Positions 1 to 12,792 of a stretch of 64,000 bases of DNA are shown here, one piece after another. The first letter of the stretch is position 1, and every line of letters starts with the position of its first letter. This stretch comes from Diadophis punctatus similis (lineage: Eukaryota > Chordata > Lepidosauria > Squamata > Dipsadidae): the NCBI GenBank assembly GCA_023053685.1, contig JALIGW010000026.1, positions 2,201,318-2,265,317 of the forward strand, written 5' to 3'. The notes beneath the pieces are model-generated. The model was not told the origin of the DNA. It did no database searches and worked only from the letters and a program-made list of their open reading frames with translations. Position numbers and translations under genes: made by a program.

Positions 1-264
1 AAATTCTAGATGATTTAAATTACCGTGCACCGAACACCTCTGTTTTCTTAATGTATTTACCCATGAAGGCCCAGTTTATTTTTCTGCAAACTTTTGTAGT
101 CTTGCATGCTCAGCAAAACTTGGGGTAGATTTGTAAATATCTGGCTCTTTCTGTAAACTATTTCACAAATCTGCATTCTAACAAGCACGTAAAACCCAGC
201 GCCTCTTTCAAGATGAAGCCAAGGATGGGAAACGTGATTCTTTTAGATGTTGCTAAAATTCCTT

Positions 265-570
265 GGGACAGGAAAGATGACTGGAGCCCCTAACACCAGA
301 CATGTCACTAGAAGGCAAACTCACAAAACTGTGTCTCATTTACTTTGGGCATGTCATGCGTGGGAATTCACTGGAAAAAGCAATTATGTTGGGAAGAGTT
401 AGCGGTAAAAGGAAAGCAGGCTGCCAACGAACAAGCGGCTGGACACCATCAAAGCTGACACCAGCCAGACCATAGAACAACTCAAAGAAGTAGTGCAAGA
501 TCAGAAGATAGAGAGAGAGACCAGGCCTACAGAATTGCTAAAAGTTGGACACGACTGAATGGATAACATC
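265..570 (+). mobile_element. BovB/RTE-like LINE 3' fragment
   Basis: The sequence resembles the degraded 3' end of an RTE/BovB reverse-transcriptase frame. Markers are a conserved GGGCATGTCATGCG stretch, an AAGCTGACACC segment, and the closing TTGGACACGACTGAATGGAT. No intact frame remains. The family call rests on recognition only. Confidence 0.55.
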
Positions 571-1324
571 CTCCTCCTCCTCACATTAACATTATCATCG
601 GTGAAATATAACTCCCCCCAAAACTGGGAAATTTAGTCCATCGGCGTTCGGGAAGTTTCCCACCCGTGACCCCTAAGCAAGAATTTAATCCCAGTTTTGG
701 AAAACAAGCCAAGATCAACTCAATGTCCAAGGAAGTAGTACCTTGGACAGCAGCTGACCTGGGAATTCAGACTGCAGGATTCAATGTTGCTTCGGCACCA
801 GGCTTCTGGCAGAAATCAAAATCTAATAGACGCTGTTCTTTACTTCTTACTAATGCATTCTCATTTAATGAGCTTTTGGATGGTTGGGTTTTAATACTTT
901 AATTAGCACTTCATGCTTTTTCTTCCTATCCAGCCATTAGCTTGGATAGGCAGCACACCACTGAGTTGAAAAGCAACTATGACAACATCCCCTGCATAAT
1001 TTGATTTAAAAGAACCAGCATCCCATTAAAAGACTCCGTGTGCATGTCTTGGATCTTTCTTTCAAAGGAACCCTGGTAAGAAAATTCAGGCACCAGAGAA
1101 GCGATTGCAGTGCTTTGGGGGGGGAAAATGTCTTGGGTGCCTTTTAATTTTAAGTTGGACGGGCTCTGAAGAAATCATGAAACTGCCTTTGCAAAGCTCA
1201 GGCGTGCTATTCATCTCCAAGGTACAGATTTTTTGAGTGCAGCATCTCGCCAAATAATTTGGCAAGATTTTGGGGTTACCAAAATAGGAGAAAGCAAGAA
1301 AGACCATTCCAAGGAGACAACGGC
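571..1324. other. No recognised feature
   Basis: AT-rich intergenic sequence. Short open frames on both strands have no recognisable similarity or splice context. Confidence 0.5.
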
Positions 1325-1650
1325 ACTGAAAAAAAGTGACTTATGACCGCTTTTCACACTTACGACCGTTGTAGCATCCCCTTGGTTACCTGATCAAAAT
1401 CCGGATGCTTGGCAACTGACTCATATTTACGATGGCTGCAGCGTCCCGGGTTCAGGTGATCCCCTTTCGCGACCTTCTGACAAGGGGGAAGCCAGATTCA
1501 CATAACGACCGTGTGACTAACTGAACAACTGCAGTGATTCTCTTAACAACCTGCGGCAAGAAAGGTTGTAAAATGGGGACAAAGCTCGCTCAGTAGCAAC
1601 GGAAGTCTGCGGTTCAGTTGCGGCCGTAAGTTGAGGACTAATGTACGGAT
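1325..1650 (-). repeat. Inverted-terminal repeat element, family A (copy 1)
   Basis: A non-coding dispersed element of about 350 bp whose + orientation begins CAGGTAGTCCTCGACTTAC and ends with the reverse complement, flanked by TA where intact. This is the MITE layout. The interior repeats GTTAAGTGAATC and GATCACGTGACC. This copy is reversed and degraded at its ends. About a dozen copies occur in the window. Confidence 0.7.
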
Positions 1651-2034
1651 TAGGGCGGATAGGAACTGCAAGCAGCAGAAATCGAGGTGCCAGCTCCTCC
1701 TGCAGTGCTGTCGACCTCTTTGACCAGTGTCCTTTCGGCCAGCACGGATGCCAAGCTGCCCGAAAAAATGCGTTGGGTGAAGCGGTCTGAGATGGTGGTT
1801 TTCTTCAGCTGCCGATTAAGCAGGAAGTGTTTGGCAAAAGGGTAGATGTTTTAAGCCAGCTGAGCAAGGAAAATTCTCTGCCTGAATCAGCATAAAACTA
1901 GAATTGTATTTTGGAAGCCTCTGAGAAATTACGGTGACGGGAAGCAGCTTGCTGGAGACAACCAAGAAACTTTCTACAGAGAGGAAGATAAAAGAGGAAT
2001 ATGATATATAGTCTCTCCTACTTGACCACCAAGG

Positions 2035-2316
<282 letters not shown>

Positions 2317-2818
2317 ACTCTTGGGTTGCATCAAAAGAAGGATAATTTCAACATCAGTTGTACCACTTTATACGGCACTGGTGAGACCACACTTGGAATT
2401 GTGTGTCTAGTTCCAGTCTGCATGATGCAAAAAAGATGCTAGGATCTTAGAAAGTGTGCAGAGAACAGCAACAAAGATAATAAAGTGTCTGGAGGCTAAA
2501 TCATATGATCAATGGTTAAGGGAACTAGGTTTGTCTAACGAAGAGAAGAATTGGGGAAGAATTAAGAAGCAATGGGTGGAAACTAATCAAGGAGAGAAGC
2601 AACTTAGAACTAAGGAGAAATTTCCTGACAGTTAGAACACTTACCGTAATCAGTGGAACAAGTTGCCTCCAGAAGTTGTCAATGCTCCAACACTGGAAGT
2701 GTTTAAAGAAGATGTTGGATAACCATTTGTCTGAAGTAGTGTACGGTATCCTGCCGAAGCAGGGGGTTTGACTAGAAGACCTCCAAGGTCCCTTCCAACT
2801 CTGTTATTCTATTCTATT
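2317..2818 (+). mobile_element. CR1 LINE 3' fragment
   Basis: Degraded C-terminal reverse-transcriptase sequence and 3' UTR of a CR1 LINE. It includes GCCTCCAGAAGTTG and the terminal GACCTCCAAGGTCCCTTCCAA, with an ATTCT-type tail, the CR1 hallmark. Confidence 0.85.
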
Positions 2819-3166
2819 CATTGGGGTGATATGAGAGCCATCTTCCAATATTTGAGGGGCTGTCACAGAGAAGAAGGGGTCAACCTATTCTCCAAAGCCC
2901 CTGAAGGCAGGACAAGAAGCAACGGATGGATGCTTATCAAAGAGAGATCCAATCTAGCATTATGGAGAAATTTCCTGATTGTGGGAACAATTCATCAGAG
3001 GAACAGCTTGCCTCCAGAAGTTGTGGGCGCTCTATGACTAGAGCTTTTGAAGAAGAGACTGGATAGCCATTTGCCCAAGATGGCATAGGGTGTCCTTCTT
3101 GAGCAGGAAGTTGGACTAGATTACCTCCAAGGTCCCTTCCAAACCCTATTATCCCATGATTCTTTC
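2819..3166 (+). mobile_element. CR1 LINE 3' fragment, second copy
   Basis: Directly follows the previous copy in the same orientation. It decodes as the GDMRAIFQYLRGCH..GRTRSNG..IKERSN end of CR1 reverse transcriptase and ends in the CR1 3' terminus with a short ATTC-like tail. Two tandem copies indicate insertion into, or next to, the tail of the older one. Confidence 0.85.
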
Positions 3167-4255
3167 ATATAAACTTTGCATTCTAAATCCAGCCCTTGGA
3201 CAATTATTTCCTTGGTCATTTGGCCTTAATATTGGCTCTTTGGCTTTCCAAGGACTCCATCTTGTGGAGATACCCGGTTATCCTACAATTTTTCTTCTGC
3301 TGCTTGGAAGGACACGGCTTCAAATGAATACACATATTAATTTAAATAGACGGCGAAAGAATGATGTACACTCTTTAATATTATTTATGGATTGTTAAAG
3401 TATGTTGCACATATGTACTCTTTATATATTTACATGTATATTGTTAAAGAGTACATTACACACTTAACATTTCAACTGTATTGTTAAGCTATGTATTATA
3501 TGCACACTATTTAAATATTTTTGAAATTCTGTGATTGTTAAAGTATGTAGAATACCTATTATTTAAATATTCAAATTCAAGAGTGTTAAGATATGTACAC
3601 ACTATTTAAAGGTTACTCAAATGCCATATCGTTGAAGTATTTATTTATTATTTATCAAAATTATATAGCTGCCCATCTTCGCAAAGCAAGATTCTCTGGG
3701 CAAGGTACAACAAATATTATCTACACACACACACACAACATATAAAAATACACATGTTTAAACATTGTTTTCTGGCACACATCTCCCCTTGTTCACTCTT
3801 CTACGTGTTTGCACAAAATATTCGGTATTATTTGTTCTCCTGAGTTTGATGGGTTGCCTTGGAGATATATAGATCTCTGGAGAATGTGGCATTCATAGTA
3901 ACAGGCTGGGAGAAGGTGCGTAGCATAAACTAATTCCGAGCGTCAAGATTGGAGATCCGGTTCTCTGTAGAGCGCTGTTTGAGATCTATCCAAAACAAGA
4001 GATTCTTGCATCACGGATGGTGTGTAATTGTAGAAAAGGAAACCCAGGATGGGATTAACCATAGTTTGTTGGCTAAAGCCCAATTTGAATGCAGAACGCT
4101 GGAGTCATTAACCTTCCGCCCTTTCTATATCAAGCAATTCTGTAATCAAATTTTCATTTTGCCCATTCTAGTCAGTTCCATTACGGCTGGTCAATTTTAT
4201 AATCTGGGTTTCAGGAGAGAAATTCTCTCCTGAATTCTAAGGATCTGTATCTTCC
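3167..4255. other. No gene recognised; AT-rich with a short CA run
   Basis: A string of GTTAAAGTATGT-like imperfect repeats (about 3395-3620), a CA run near 3722, and otherwise unassigned sequence. Open frames here lack homology cues. Confidence 0.5.
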
Positions 4256-4960
4256 GTATTTTCCCTCCCTTCTTTTCTTCCTTTTCTTTTTCCTTTCCTT
4301 CCTCCCCTTTCTCATTTTCCTTCCTATCTTTCTACGTTTTTTTTCTTTCATTCTCCTTTTCTTTCCTTCCTTCCTTTCTCATTTTCCTTCCTCTTTTTTA
4401 ATTGGTCTTCCTTCTTTCCTTCCTTCCTTTTCCCTTCCTCACCTACCTTTCTTCTTTCCTTTTTTCTTTCTCACCATCCCTCCCTCCCTTTCTCATTTTC
4501 TTTCCCTTTCTTTTCTTCCCTTCTAATTTTTCCTTTTCCTTTCCTTCCTTCCTTTCTCTTCCTCTCCTCCCTCATTTCCTTCCTTCTTTTTCCTTTCCTT
4601 ACCTCCCTTTCTTACGTTTTCCTCCCTTTTTCCCCTTCTTTTTTCCTTCCTTCTTCCTTCTTTTCATCTTTTTTCCTTATCTTTCCCTTCCTTCCTTCCT
4701 TCCTTTTCCCTTCCTGACCTTCCTTCTCTTCCTCTCCTCCCTCTCTCCCTCCCTCATTTCCTTCCTTCTTTTTCCTTTCCTTACCTCCCTTTCTTACTTT
4801 TTCCTCCCTTTCCCCCCCTTTCTTTCTTATTTTCATCTTTCCCTTCCTTCCTTCCTTCCTTCCTTTTCCCTTCCTGACCTTCCTTCTCTTCTTCTCCTTC
4901 CTCATTTCCCTCCCTCCTTCCCTCCCTTCTCTCTTTTCCCCCTTCCTTCCCTCCCCACCG
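4256..4960. repeat. Pyrimidine (CCTT/TTCC-rich) tract
   Basis: About 700 bp of almost pure C/T on the + strand, made of TTCC, CTTT and CCCT units, ending at the PRRC2B CpG block. The long open frames on both strands are low-complexity artefacts. A mirror-symmetric pyrimidine tract of this kind can form triplex DNA (inference). Confidence 0.9.
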
Positions 4961-5284
4961 TCCCCCTTGCTCTCCCCGGCGGGCCCTGCAGGCGCCGCTG
5001 TCCCCTTCCGCCAGCCCGTCCGCGTCGGGCTGAGCTGCTCACTCCAGCCCGGGGACTGGTAGGCCTTGCTGAGGAGGCGGAGGCGGAGGAGGCGGAGGAG
5101 GGAGGCGGCGGCGAGCGGCGAGAGGCGGAGGGCCAGTCGAGGAGACGCCGAGAGGCAGCAGCAGCAGAAGCCGCGCCGAGCTCCGCTGCCGCCGCGCAAT
5201 CCGCTGCCATCCGCCGCCCCCAGGCGCCCCGCCCGCCCGACCCCCGGCTCCCCAGGCGCACCGGGCTCCCCACAAGCACCACAG
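4960..5284 (+). promoter_or_regulatory. PRRC2B: PRRC2B CpG-rich promoter and non-coding exon 1
   Basis: The sequence changes abruptly from a pyrimidine tract to a GC- and CpG-rich block of GGCGG, CCGCC and GAGGCGGAGG repeats, typical of a TATA-less housekeeping promoter. A good donor (CACAG followed by GTGGGC) lies at 5284/5285. It would join this non-coding exon to the acceptor at 13586, just upstream of the ATG. The transcription start cannot be placed from sequence alone. Long open frames cross this block on both strands but are low-complexity products of GC-rich triplets. Confidence 0.6.
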
Positions 5285-7940
5285 GTGGGCATCGGGGGGC
5301 GGCCGCGGCGCTGGGGGGCTCTGCCGGGGGAAGGAGAGGCGGCCGATCGTAAGATGGAGACGCAGCAGGCCCGGCCTGGCTCGCTGGCCTCCCTCCCAGC
5401 GCAATGCAAAGCAAAGCCAAGCATCTTCGCCTTTGCTTTTGCCTCCAACCCCCATTGCAAAAAATCGGGGGTGCTCTGCAGAGGGGAGGGGTGCATTTCG
5501 GGGGGGGACTTTGCTTTTTTTTTTTTTTTTTTTTTTTGCAATGGTTGCAAGGACGTTGCATGGGAGGGGGCGCTCCCCCTTTATGCCCCCCCGTTTTTCA
5601 AGTCTTATTTTGAGTGCCTTTTTTTTTTTTGCAACAGACCCTCCCTCTTTAAATCTGGGGAGGGGGAGCTTTGGAGGTCGTCCTGGGCTGGCAAGGCCTG
5701 TCTGAACCCCCCCCCTTTTTAATTTTTTCCCCCTGCCTGCCTCTCCCTCCCATCCACCCCCAGACCCCTCCCTCTTATTTATTTATTTTTATGCCGCCTG
5801 TCTTGCAAACAACTCTTTGAGCCCGATTTAAAACAACAACAACACCAAATTTAATCCTGGCTTAATGGCATCTTATTTCTCTCTCCCCCTCCTCTTTTTT
5901 TTAATTTTTAATTTGTTTTTTCCCCCCTTCCTGGATCTGAACCGAACTGGCCTTTTGAGGTCTCCCTGGTGTCTCCCTTGTCTATGTGGTTGTGTTGGCG
6001 TTGCCATTTTGTGCTGCTGTTGCTTTCCCCAACCAGGGTTAGCTTTTCCATTGTTTTGGTTGCGGGTGTCGCCAACCCAGCCCAGGCCTGGGCGATGCTG
6101 ACCCCCTCCTCACATCATCCATGCCCACCCAGGCTGGGGTGCCGAAGGCTACCAAAAACTGCCCGCTGGGCTACCTCGCTGGACCTCAGGCAACGCAACC
6201 TGATTTGCCTGGTTGCGTTTTGTCAAAAAAAAGCATCCTCAAAATCCGACGGGCATCTCTTCTCTCCCATTTTTCGCTACGACACACCTGGCGTTTATGA
6301 GCAGATCAAGCAATGGCTTCCATCTCCTGTTTTTCTTCTTCTTCTTCATGCGCTAGAGGAAAAAAATGTTTTTTTTAAATAAAAAAGATGATGCTTATTA
6401 TTTTGGGGGTTTGGGTTTTAGGTTGCATTTTTTGGGGGGCTGTTGATGAAAAAGGGGGGCTGGTTTGGAGACATGCCGCAAGTGCGTTGGGTGGTTGTGG
6501 GTGATAAACATGAAAGCATGTCTCGGTGCGCGAGATCTCTCCAGGATCCGGTTGGGTGGCTTTGTTTGTTACCTGCTTTAAACAAAAAAAAGCACCTCAT
6601 TTTTCCTGGATTTTGGGGGTCAGGAGATCCACCTGGCTTGTGTTTTATTTCTTTTTTAAAAAGGGGGGGTTTGTCCCAGCACGAATCCAAAACTGGTGAC
6701 ACACGATGTTTGGGAGGAAGTTGAATTCAAAGGTTGCGTTCAGGATTTCCTGCTTGGAGCAGAATTGCGTTGCAATGTTGTGGTGGGCTTTGTGGGATAT
6801 TTTATTACTATTTTTTGGCCTTGGATCCTGTCTCCTGCAGGGTCCGTGGATCTAGTAGATTAAAAAAAAAACCAGGCTTAGCTTGGCCCTGCGGAGAATT
6901 GTGTGGCAAAATACAGACTCAATTTTTTTTGTTGCTTTTTCTTTGTTTATTTGTCATCTCTCCCTGAAAGGAGCAACACAAAACTAAGAATTGTAGCAAC
7001 ATAGATTTATGTTTATATTTGCTAAGTGGGACTCTCCCCGGATTAATCTCCCTGTTGCAACATGTTTGATCGTTTGTGGTTCCCCAAAGTTTACGGTTTC
7101 ATATTTGTAGCAATCTCTTGAGAGGCCAAAAGTCTCTCTTTTGTGTGTGTGTGTGTGTGCATTTTTGCACCATGTTTTTAAATTGTCTGGCCTTGCTACA
7201 AGGTTTCTCTGTCCTGCTATGTCTCCCAATTTGTGTTGTCTCCTGATTTTTTTTTAAAAAAAAGTTTTAGCATGCAGTTTCTTATTTGGGTTGTCTTTTG
7301 ATTTTTCATTATTTTCTATTTTGATTTCTCAAACCGGACACAAAGGTTGACTAAGCTAAGTTTGTTTTGGTATCTTGTGGGTTTCTAAAAATCAGACTGT
7401 GGACCATTGTCTTTGTTGTCCCAGCCCTATAACCCCAAATTAAATAATCTATTTTTAAAAATGGGTTTCTGGATGCACTATGCATGCATGATTTTTACAT
7501 GTTGATGAAAAAAAGCAGCAGATAATTATAATGTTGCTACCTCACACCAAGAGACTGGAATTTGTCAAGTGTTATTTCCCATGCAATGTAGATATATTTC
7601 TGGTAGGTTTGGCTGAATATCTTAGTTTTTATCTCTCGTGACAAATATTAGAGATTGTCGTGGGATTCCATGCTGGAAAAACCCAACGTTGACATGCTGG
7701 TCCATAATAGGGGGAAAAAGTAAATTAAAACTGTAAATTGATTCGCCATAAAAAGAGTGCAACTGTTTGGCTTCTACAGAGTTCTTCATCCGAGGAGGAG
7801 GAAGTAGAGGTGCTTATCATTTGTGGCTAGGATAGGACACCACCAGGAGAGTCCAGATTTGAAGAAACCAAGAAGAATAGTAGTAAAATATTTCCATCAA
7901 TGCACCTAGAAAAATGTAGTTAGAAAAGTCTTCACAGAGA
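5285..7940 (+). other. PRRC2B: PRRC2B intron 1, 5' part
   Basis: GC-rich near the promoter, then T/G-rich with runs of T and a short GT run at 7142-7160. No repeat family or exon recognised. Confidence 0.6.
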
Positions 7941-8382
7941 ATCCTTGACTTACGACCACAACTGAGCCCAAAAATGTATGTCGCTAAGCAAGACAGTTGT
8001 CGAGTGAGTTTTACCCCTTTTTACGACCTTTCTTGCCACAGTGGTTAAGTGAATCCCTGCAGTTGTTAAGCTAGTCGTTAACGGTTGTTAAGTGAATCCG
8101 GCTTCCCCCATCGTCTTTGCTTGTCAGAAGGTCGCAAAAGGGGATCACGTGACCCCGGGGACACTGCCACTGTCATAAATGCGAGTTGCCAAGCGTCTGA
8201 AGTTGGCTCATGTGACCATGGGGATGCCCCGATGGTCGTAAGTGTGAAAAACGATCACGAGTCACTTTCAATGCCATTGCAACCAACATTTCGTTTGGTT
8301 GTTGCAAAAGGTTTGGTTTTATCTAGATACCGTTGTAAACCGTCACTAAACAAATTGTTGTAAGTTAAGGACTACCTGTAAA
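7941..8382 (+). repeat. Family A inverted-terminal element (copy 2)
   Basis: Almost full length: it starts TCCTTGACTTACGACCAC and ends TAAGGACTACCTGTA, with the GGGGATCACGTGACC and CGTAAGTGTGAAAAACG interior. Confidence 0.85.
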
Positions 8383-8639
8383 TGTGGTTTTTTTTAAATT
8401 GAAGATTGGTCAAAAAGGCATTTTTCCTCTGCTCCATCATTCATTTCAACTCCGTTTCTTTTTTTCTTGCTAATTTTTGGGGAGTGCAAACCTGACATTT
8501 GGCTACTGATTGGAATCCACAATAGCGCATGGATTCACGCATGACATTTTAATGTAGTTTGCGTGTTCTTTGCAAAACTCTTTCGGCTGTTTGCTTTGAA
8601 TGGGACAGTAAGTGAAGCAAGGGGTTTTTTTAGCTGTAG

Positions 8640-9172
8640 CAAGGAAGGAAGGAAGGAGAAAAGGGAAGGAAGGAAGGAAGCAACAGTAATAGCACTTAGA
8701 CTTATATACTGCTTTACAGTGCTTTACCGCCCTCTCTAAGCGGTTTTACAGAGTTAGCCTCTTGCCCCCCAACAATCTGGGTCCTCATTTTACCCATCTC
8801 AGAAGGATGGAAGGCTGAGTCAACCTTGAGCCAGTCAGGATCAAACTGCTGGCAGTAGGCAGAATTAACCTGCAATGCTGCATTCTAACCACTGTGCACC
8901 ATGGAAGGAAGGAAGGAAGGAAGGAAGGAAGGAAGGAAGGAAGGAAGGAAGGAAGGAAGGAAGGAAGGAATAGCACTTATATACCGCTTCACAGTGCTTT
9001 ACAGCCCTCTCTAAGTGGTTTACAGAGACAGCCTTTTGCCCCCAACAATCTGGGTCCTCATTTTATCCACCTCGGAAGGATGGAAGGCTGAGTCAACCTT
9101 GAACCTGGTGAGATTTGAACTGCCAATTAGCCTGCAGTACTGCACTCTGACCACTGCGCCACCACGGCATCT
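8640..9172 (-). mobile_element. Two tRNA-derived SINE copies separated by (GGAA)n
   Basis: Two reversed copies (about 8685-8900 and 8968-9172) of a SINE. Its + form has a tRNA-like head with A box and B box, then AAGGTTGACTCAGCCTTCCATCC-type body sequence and the end AAGCGGTATATAAGT. GGAA arrays lie at 8641-8680 and 8903-8969, next to the reversed 3' ends, which suggests the array was seeded at the SINE tail. Confidence 0.8.
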
Positions 9173-9319
9173 TCCTGTAGGAAACGTCTTCCTGCTGAGA
9201 ATGGACACCGTTTGGTGAGGACTTCATATGTTGCATTGAAGAATGTTGTGCAGTCATTAATGCAAAGAGGACATGTGTTGTGGTTGTCGTTTTGTGAACG
9301 AGAGAGAAAGCCAGAGCCT

Positions 9320-9665
9320 TAACAGGCAGCCCTTGACTTGCAAACTCAATTGGGACCAACATTTCCATCGCGAAGCATAGCACTTGGTAAGTGAGTTGCG
9401 CCCAGTTTTGTGACCTTTCTTGCCGTGGTTGTTAAGTGAATCACACAGTTGTTAAGCCGATCCAGTTACTCCCCCGTTGACTTTGCTTGTTGGAAGCCGG
9501 CCGGGAAGGTTGCAGTTGGCGATCACATGACCCTGGGACAGCGAGACAGTTGTTATTAAGCAAGTTTTGTCCCATTTTGTGACCTTTTTTGCCGCAGTTG
9601 TTCTTACGTTAGTAACACGGTTGTTAAGTGAATCAGATTTCCTCATTGTGTCAACTCTGAAGCTG
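9320..9665 (+). repeat. Family A element, rearranged (copy 3)
   Basis: Contains the family start (CAGCCCTTGACTTGC) and the GTTGTTAAGTGAATC segment twice, with an internal partial duplication. Confidence 0.7.
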
Positions 9666-9904
9666 GCCTCCATATCGGAGCTTTCCGTGTTGCCACACTG
9701 GAGTTGAGGGAAAGGGAGGAGGGATTAGAGATAGAGGGGTTTGTGTAGCCAAAACAAAGTACTTTCTCTTGAGAACCAAGGACATAATCACACCTGGATC
9801 GTGGAGGGAGGAGGGAGGTCACCAGATGACAAGACAGGGTCTTGAAAACAGACAGGGTTGTGGGAAAACTTTCTCTTTTAACTAGGTGAAAACCGTGGGA
9901 ACCT

Positions 9905-10265
9905 TTAAACTTACTTACTTACTTACTTACCTACTTACTTACTTACTAACTTTATTGTCATTGCACCTCGTACAACAAAATTAAATGCCATCTTCAGTGT
10001 ACATCATACATAAGAAAACTATAAAACTAAAACACACATCCTTCACATTCTATACAATTAAATTGAAAACCCCTAATATTGCATTAATAATTGCACTATA
10101 TAAGGTAGAATTCAATATAGCTACTGCTCTGGGATAGAAGCTGTTTTTCAGCCTATTTGTCCTTGTTTTTATTGTCCTGCCAGATGGTCATAGTTCAAAA
10201 AAAGGGGGGGTGCCCAGGATAAGATGGATCTTTAAGAATGTTTTGAACTTTCTTAAGGCAGCGGG
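9905..10265 (-). mobile_element. Unclassified LINE-like repeat with (ACTT)n head
   Basis: An ACTT array is followed by TTTATTGTCATTGCACC and CTGGGATAGAAGCTGTTTTTC, which I recognise as a dispersed amniote retroelement 3' region in reverse orientation. No coding frame survives. The family is not assigned. Confidence 0.45.
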
Positions 10266-10281
10266 AGCCATAAAGCTATAA

Positions 10282-10513
10282 AGCTATAGAGCAGAGTTTC
10301 CCAATGTGGGGCCCCCACCCCACAGGGGGGGGCAATTTGATTTTTAATGGAGGCAATTGGAACCTTGTTTAAACCAAGTTAATTTAACTTTTAGGCTTCC
10401 TCCACGTGAGTAGGAGTTCACTTTTTGAATAGTAAGAATTATATGTCACGGGAGGGGGGGATCAGGATTTTAGAGATGCTTAGGTGGCCAAAAAAGGTTG
10501 GGAACCACTGCTA
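10282..10513. mobile_element. Short hAT-like non-autonomous element
   Basis: The ends CAGAGTTTCCCAA and TTGGGAACCACTG form imperfect inverted termini of the common hAT type. The flanks CTATAGAG and CTATAATA agree at 6 of 8 bases, consistent with a worn 8-bp duplication. Confidence 0.5.
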
Positions 10514-10514
10514 T

Positions 10515-10615
10515 AATATGTGCCAATATGATATTTCCAATAAAGCTGTTTTTTTGAATAATCTACCTGCCTTGGAGTTTTGCTTGCTACGGATCTATTA
10601 CTTGGAACCCTGACA
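10515..10615 (+). mobile_element. LTR fragment, family M (3' end)
   Basis: Contains an AATAAA signal and ends ACTTGGAACCCTGACA. The reverse complement of this end starts the related element at 57920. Confidence 0.4.
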
Positions 10616-10800
10616 CATTGATTTTGCTTGTCAGAAGGTTGCAAAAGGGGATCACGTGATCCCTGGGACACTGCAACCGTCATAAAGATGAGTCAGTTGC
10701 CAAGTGCCCGAATTTTGATCACATGCGGATGCATGCTGCAAAGATCGTAAGTGTGAAAAACGGTTGTAAGGTCACATTTTTTAGTGCTCTAGTAACTGAA
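10610..10800 (+). repeat. Family A element, 3' half (copy 4)
   Basis: Starts at TTGCTTGTCAGAAGGTTGC and runs to the AACGGTTGTAAGG region. The 5' half is missing. Confidence 0.75.
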
Positions 10801-10804
10801 TGCA

Positions 10805-11038
10805 ATAGCAATAGCACTTAGACTTATATACCGCTTCATAGTGCTTTACAGCCCTCTCTAAGCGGTTTACAGAGTTCAGCATATTGCCCCCAACAATCTG
10901 GGTCCTCATTTTACCGACCTCAGAAGGATGGAAGGCTGAGTCAACCTTGAGCCGGTGAGATTTGAACTGCTGAACTAGCAGTCAGTTGAAGTAGCCTGCA
11001 GTGCTGCACTTTAACCACTGCGCCACCTCCGCTCTGCC
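10805..11038 (-). mobile_element. tRNA-derived SINE, reversed
   Basis: Nearly full length. The reversed 3' end AGCACTTAGACTTATATACC is at left. The tRNA-like head with GCGCCACCTC and the complement of the B box is at right. Confidence 0.85.
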
Positions 11039-11124
11039 TGTAATTCATGGACTTTTTACTAGTTGTGTGTTTTTGTACTACAAGCTAAACTTGGTTAAGC
11101 TCCCCCCCCTCTATCTCTTTAAAC

Positions 11125-11172
11125 GACAGAAATTTTGGGCTCAATTGTGGTCATAAGTCAAAGACTACCTGA
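11125..11172 (-). repeat. Family A terminal fragment
   Basis: The reverse complement reads CAGGTAGTCTTTGACTTATG and matches the 5' terminus of family A. Confidence 0.65.
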
Positions 11173-12785
11173 ATTTAGTTAGTCTTTATTAAATTTATTT
11201 GTCACTCATCTCACAGCCAGTCACTCTTGCAACATTAATATTGACATATTGTGTCAAGATAGATCTGTTTGGCTCTGCTTTAGTAGAAAAGCTACAAAAA
11301 GAAAAGAAAAACCCTGGAATTACGTGTTAAATTGTAACTCCTGATCTGCAGATGACACTTTCTGATCCTAATTCGAAGAGTCAAGCCAGCTTTGAACTTG
11401 TGTGAATCGAGAAAACCAGGATCGGGGCCATGCATCCCTTTTTCTCTGCACAAAATCTGGAAATTTTTTTACCAGGCTGTAAATTTTGCAAAAATAAAAA
11501 TAAAAATGGAATTAACACGGCAGATGTTTATTGAATAGAAACAGAGCTGAGCGTGCATTAAAACAGATTCAGAGTGAAAAGCAAATTGGGCCTTATGTGA
11601 GCCCGACGGAATCATTTCAGGAAATGGAATTGATTAGCGAAAGATGCCCACCCTGGAAAGGGGGCCGGACTAGATGTTCTCTAGGGGTCCCTTCCAAACT
11701 ATCTGCTCCAGCATTCTCTGAAATTTCAGGCAGGCAAAGGGTAGCCTATGATGGTGCCAGATTAAAATTTGTGCACGTTTTCTGATATTTCCATTGGCCT
11801 AAGAAATGAAAAATGGAAAATGATGTTTTTTCCCCCCTCCTCTTATAGTTCTCATTGTCTTTTCTTTTTCACAACCAATTATTTGTGATTTTGCAATAGA
11901 GAAAAAGGATTTTTTTAAAAGCTCCAACATTTCTGGAGGCAGTATTGCTATTTTTGTGTGTGTGTGTGTGTGTGGTCTAGTTGGAAGTTTTCCTTAATTA
12001 TTCTAGTGGAGTTTGCTCTTTGAGACATAGCCAATCTTGCAACATTACACAGCGCACTTCATAATCCTTTCTGTATTAGTCTCCTTCCTACAACTCAGAT
12101 TTTTTGGGGTTCATTTCCTACTGAAGACAGGAAATTTGTTGGTCACAATGGTTTGGTATCTTTTGGTGGCCAATACCCAGCTAAGATCAACTGGAAGGAT
12201 AAATATGCAAAAGGAAGAAATTCCTCTTATGCCTGTGGCCGTCCTTTCCATTTTAGGAACTTAAGCTTGAAATTTAACCATAACGTTTCCCTTAACCATC
12301 CAAGACTGTAAACTGAATCCCAATCGCTCAATTTTAAGCAGGGATTTTCCTTCATACTTTGCTTCCCCAGCGTTCAGAATTTTAGCCCCACCAAACTGGG
12401 TTTTTTTTTAAAATAGCAAAACAAAACATTTCCGTTTGGGGCTCAAAACATTTCCTGAATCAAATTGATGATTTTCCACGCCCAACGAGAAAGCTTATTT
12501 TGTGCTGGAAACAAACAGATTTGAAAAAATCGCGTGCGGCCCTATGAAAAGGGATAATTAATAATAATAAAAAGTTGTAGTTTTAGGGTTTGTTTTAAAC
12601 CACCTCTAGTGCGCAGAGTCGGCATGCGTGGTGGTCTCCGGGTGATCAGACAGAGGAGCTGTCTGGCTTTGTCCAGATTTTATGATGGACTGTTTTGGAG
12701 GTAGAAATGCTACCATAGCTGAGATGGTGAAATTCTTTTTGGGAGGCTGTTTGCTGAGATGAAAAGTTGTGTTGTCTGTAAAATT
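11173..12785 (+). other. PRRC2B: PRRC2B intron 1, central part
   Basis: Unassigned AT-rich sequence with a short GT run at 11956-11974. No exon or repeat family recognised. Confidence 0.5.
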
Positions 12786-12792
12786 AGAAAAA

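Noticed and set aside
4402..5550. Long open frames (over 300 codons) on both strands across the pyrimidine tract and CpG block
   Set aside because: The products are monotonous FLPS/KEGR peptides set by simple repeats. Both strands are open at once and no domain or splice logic supports them.
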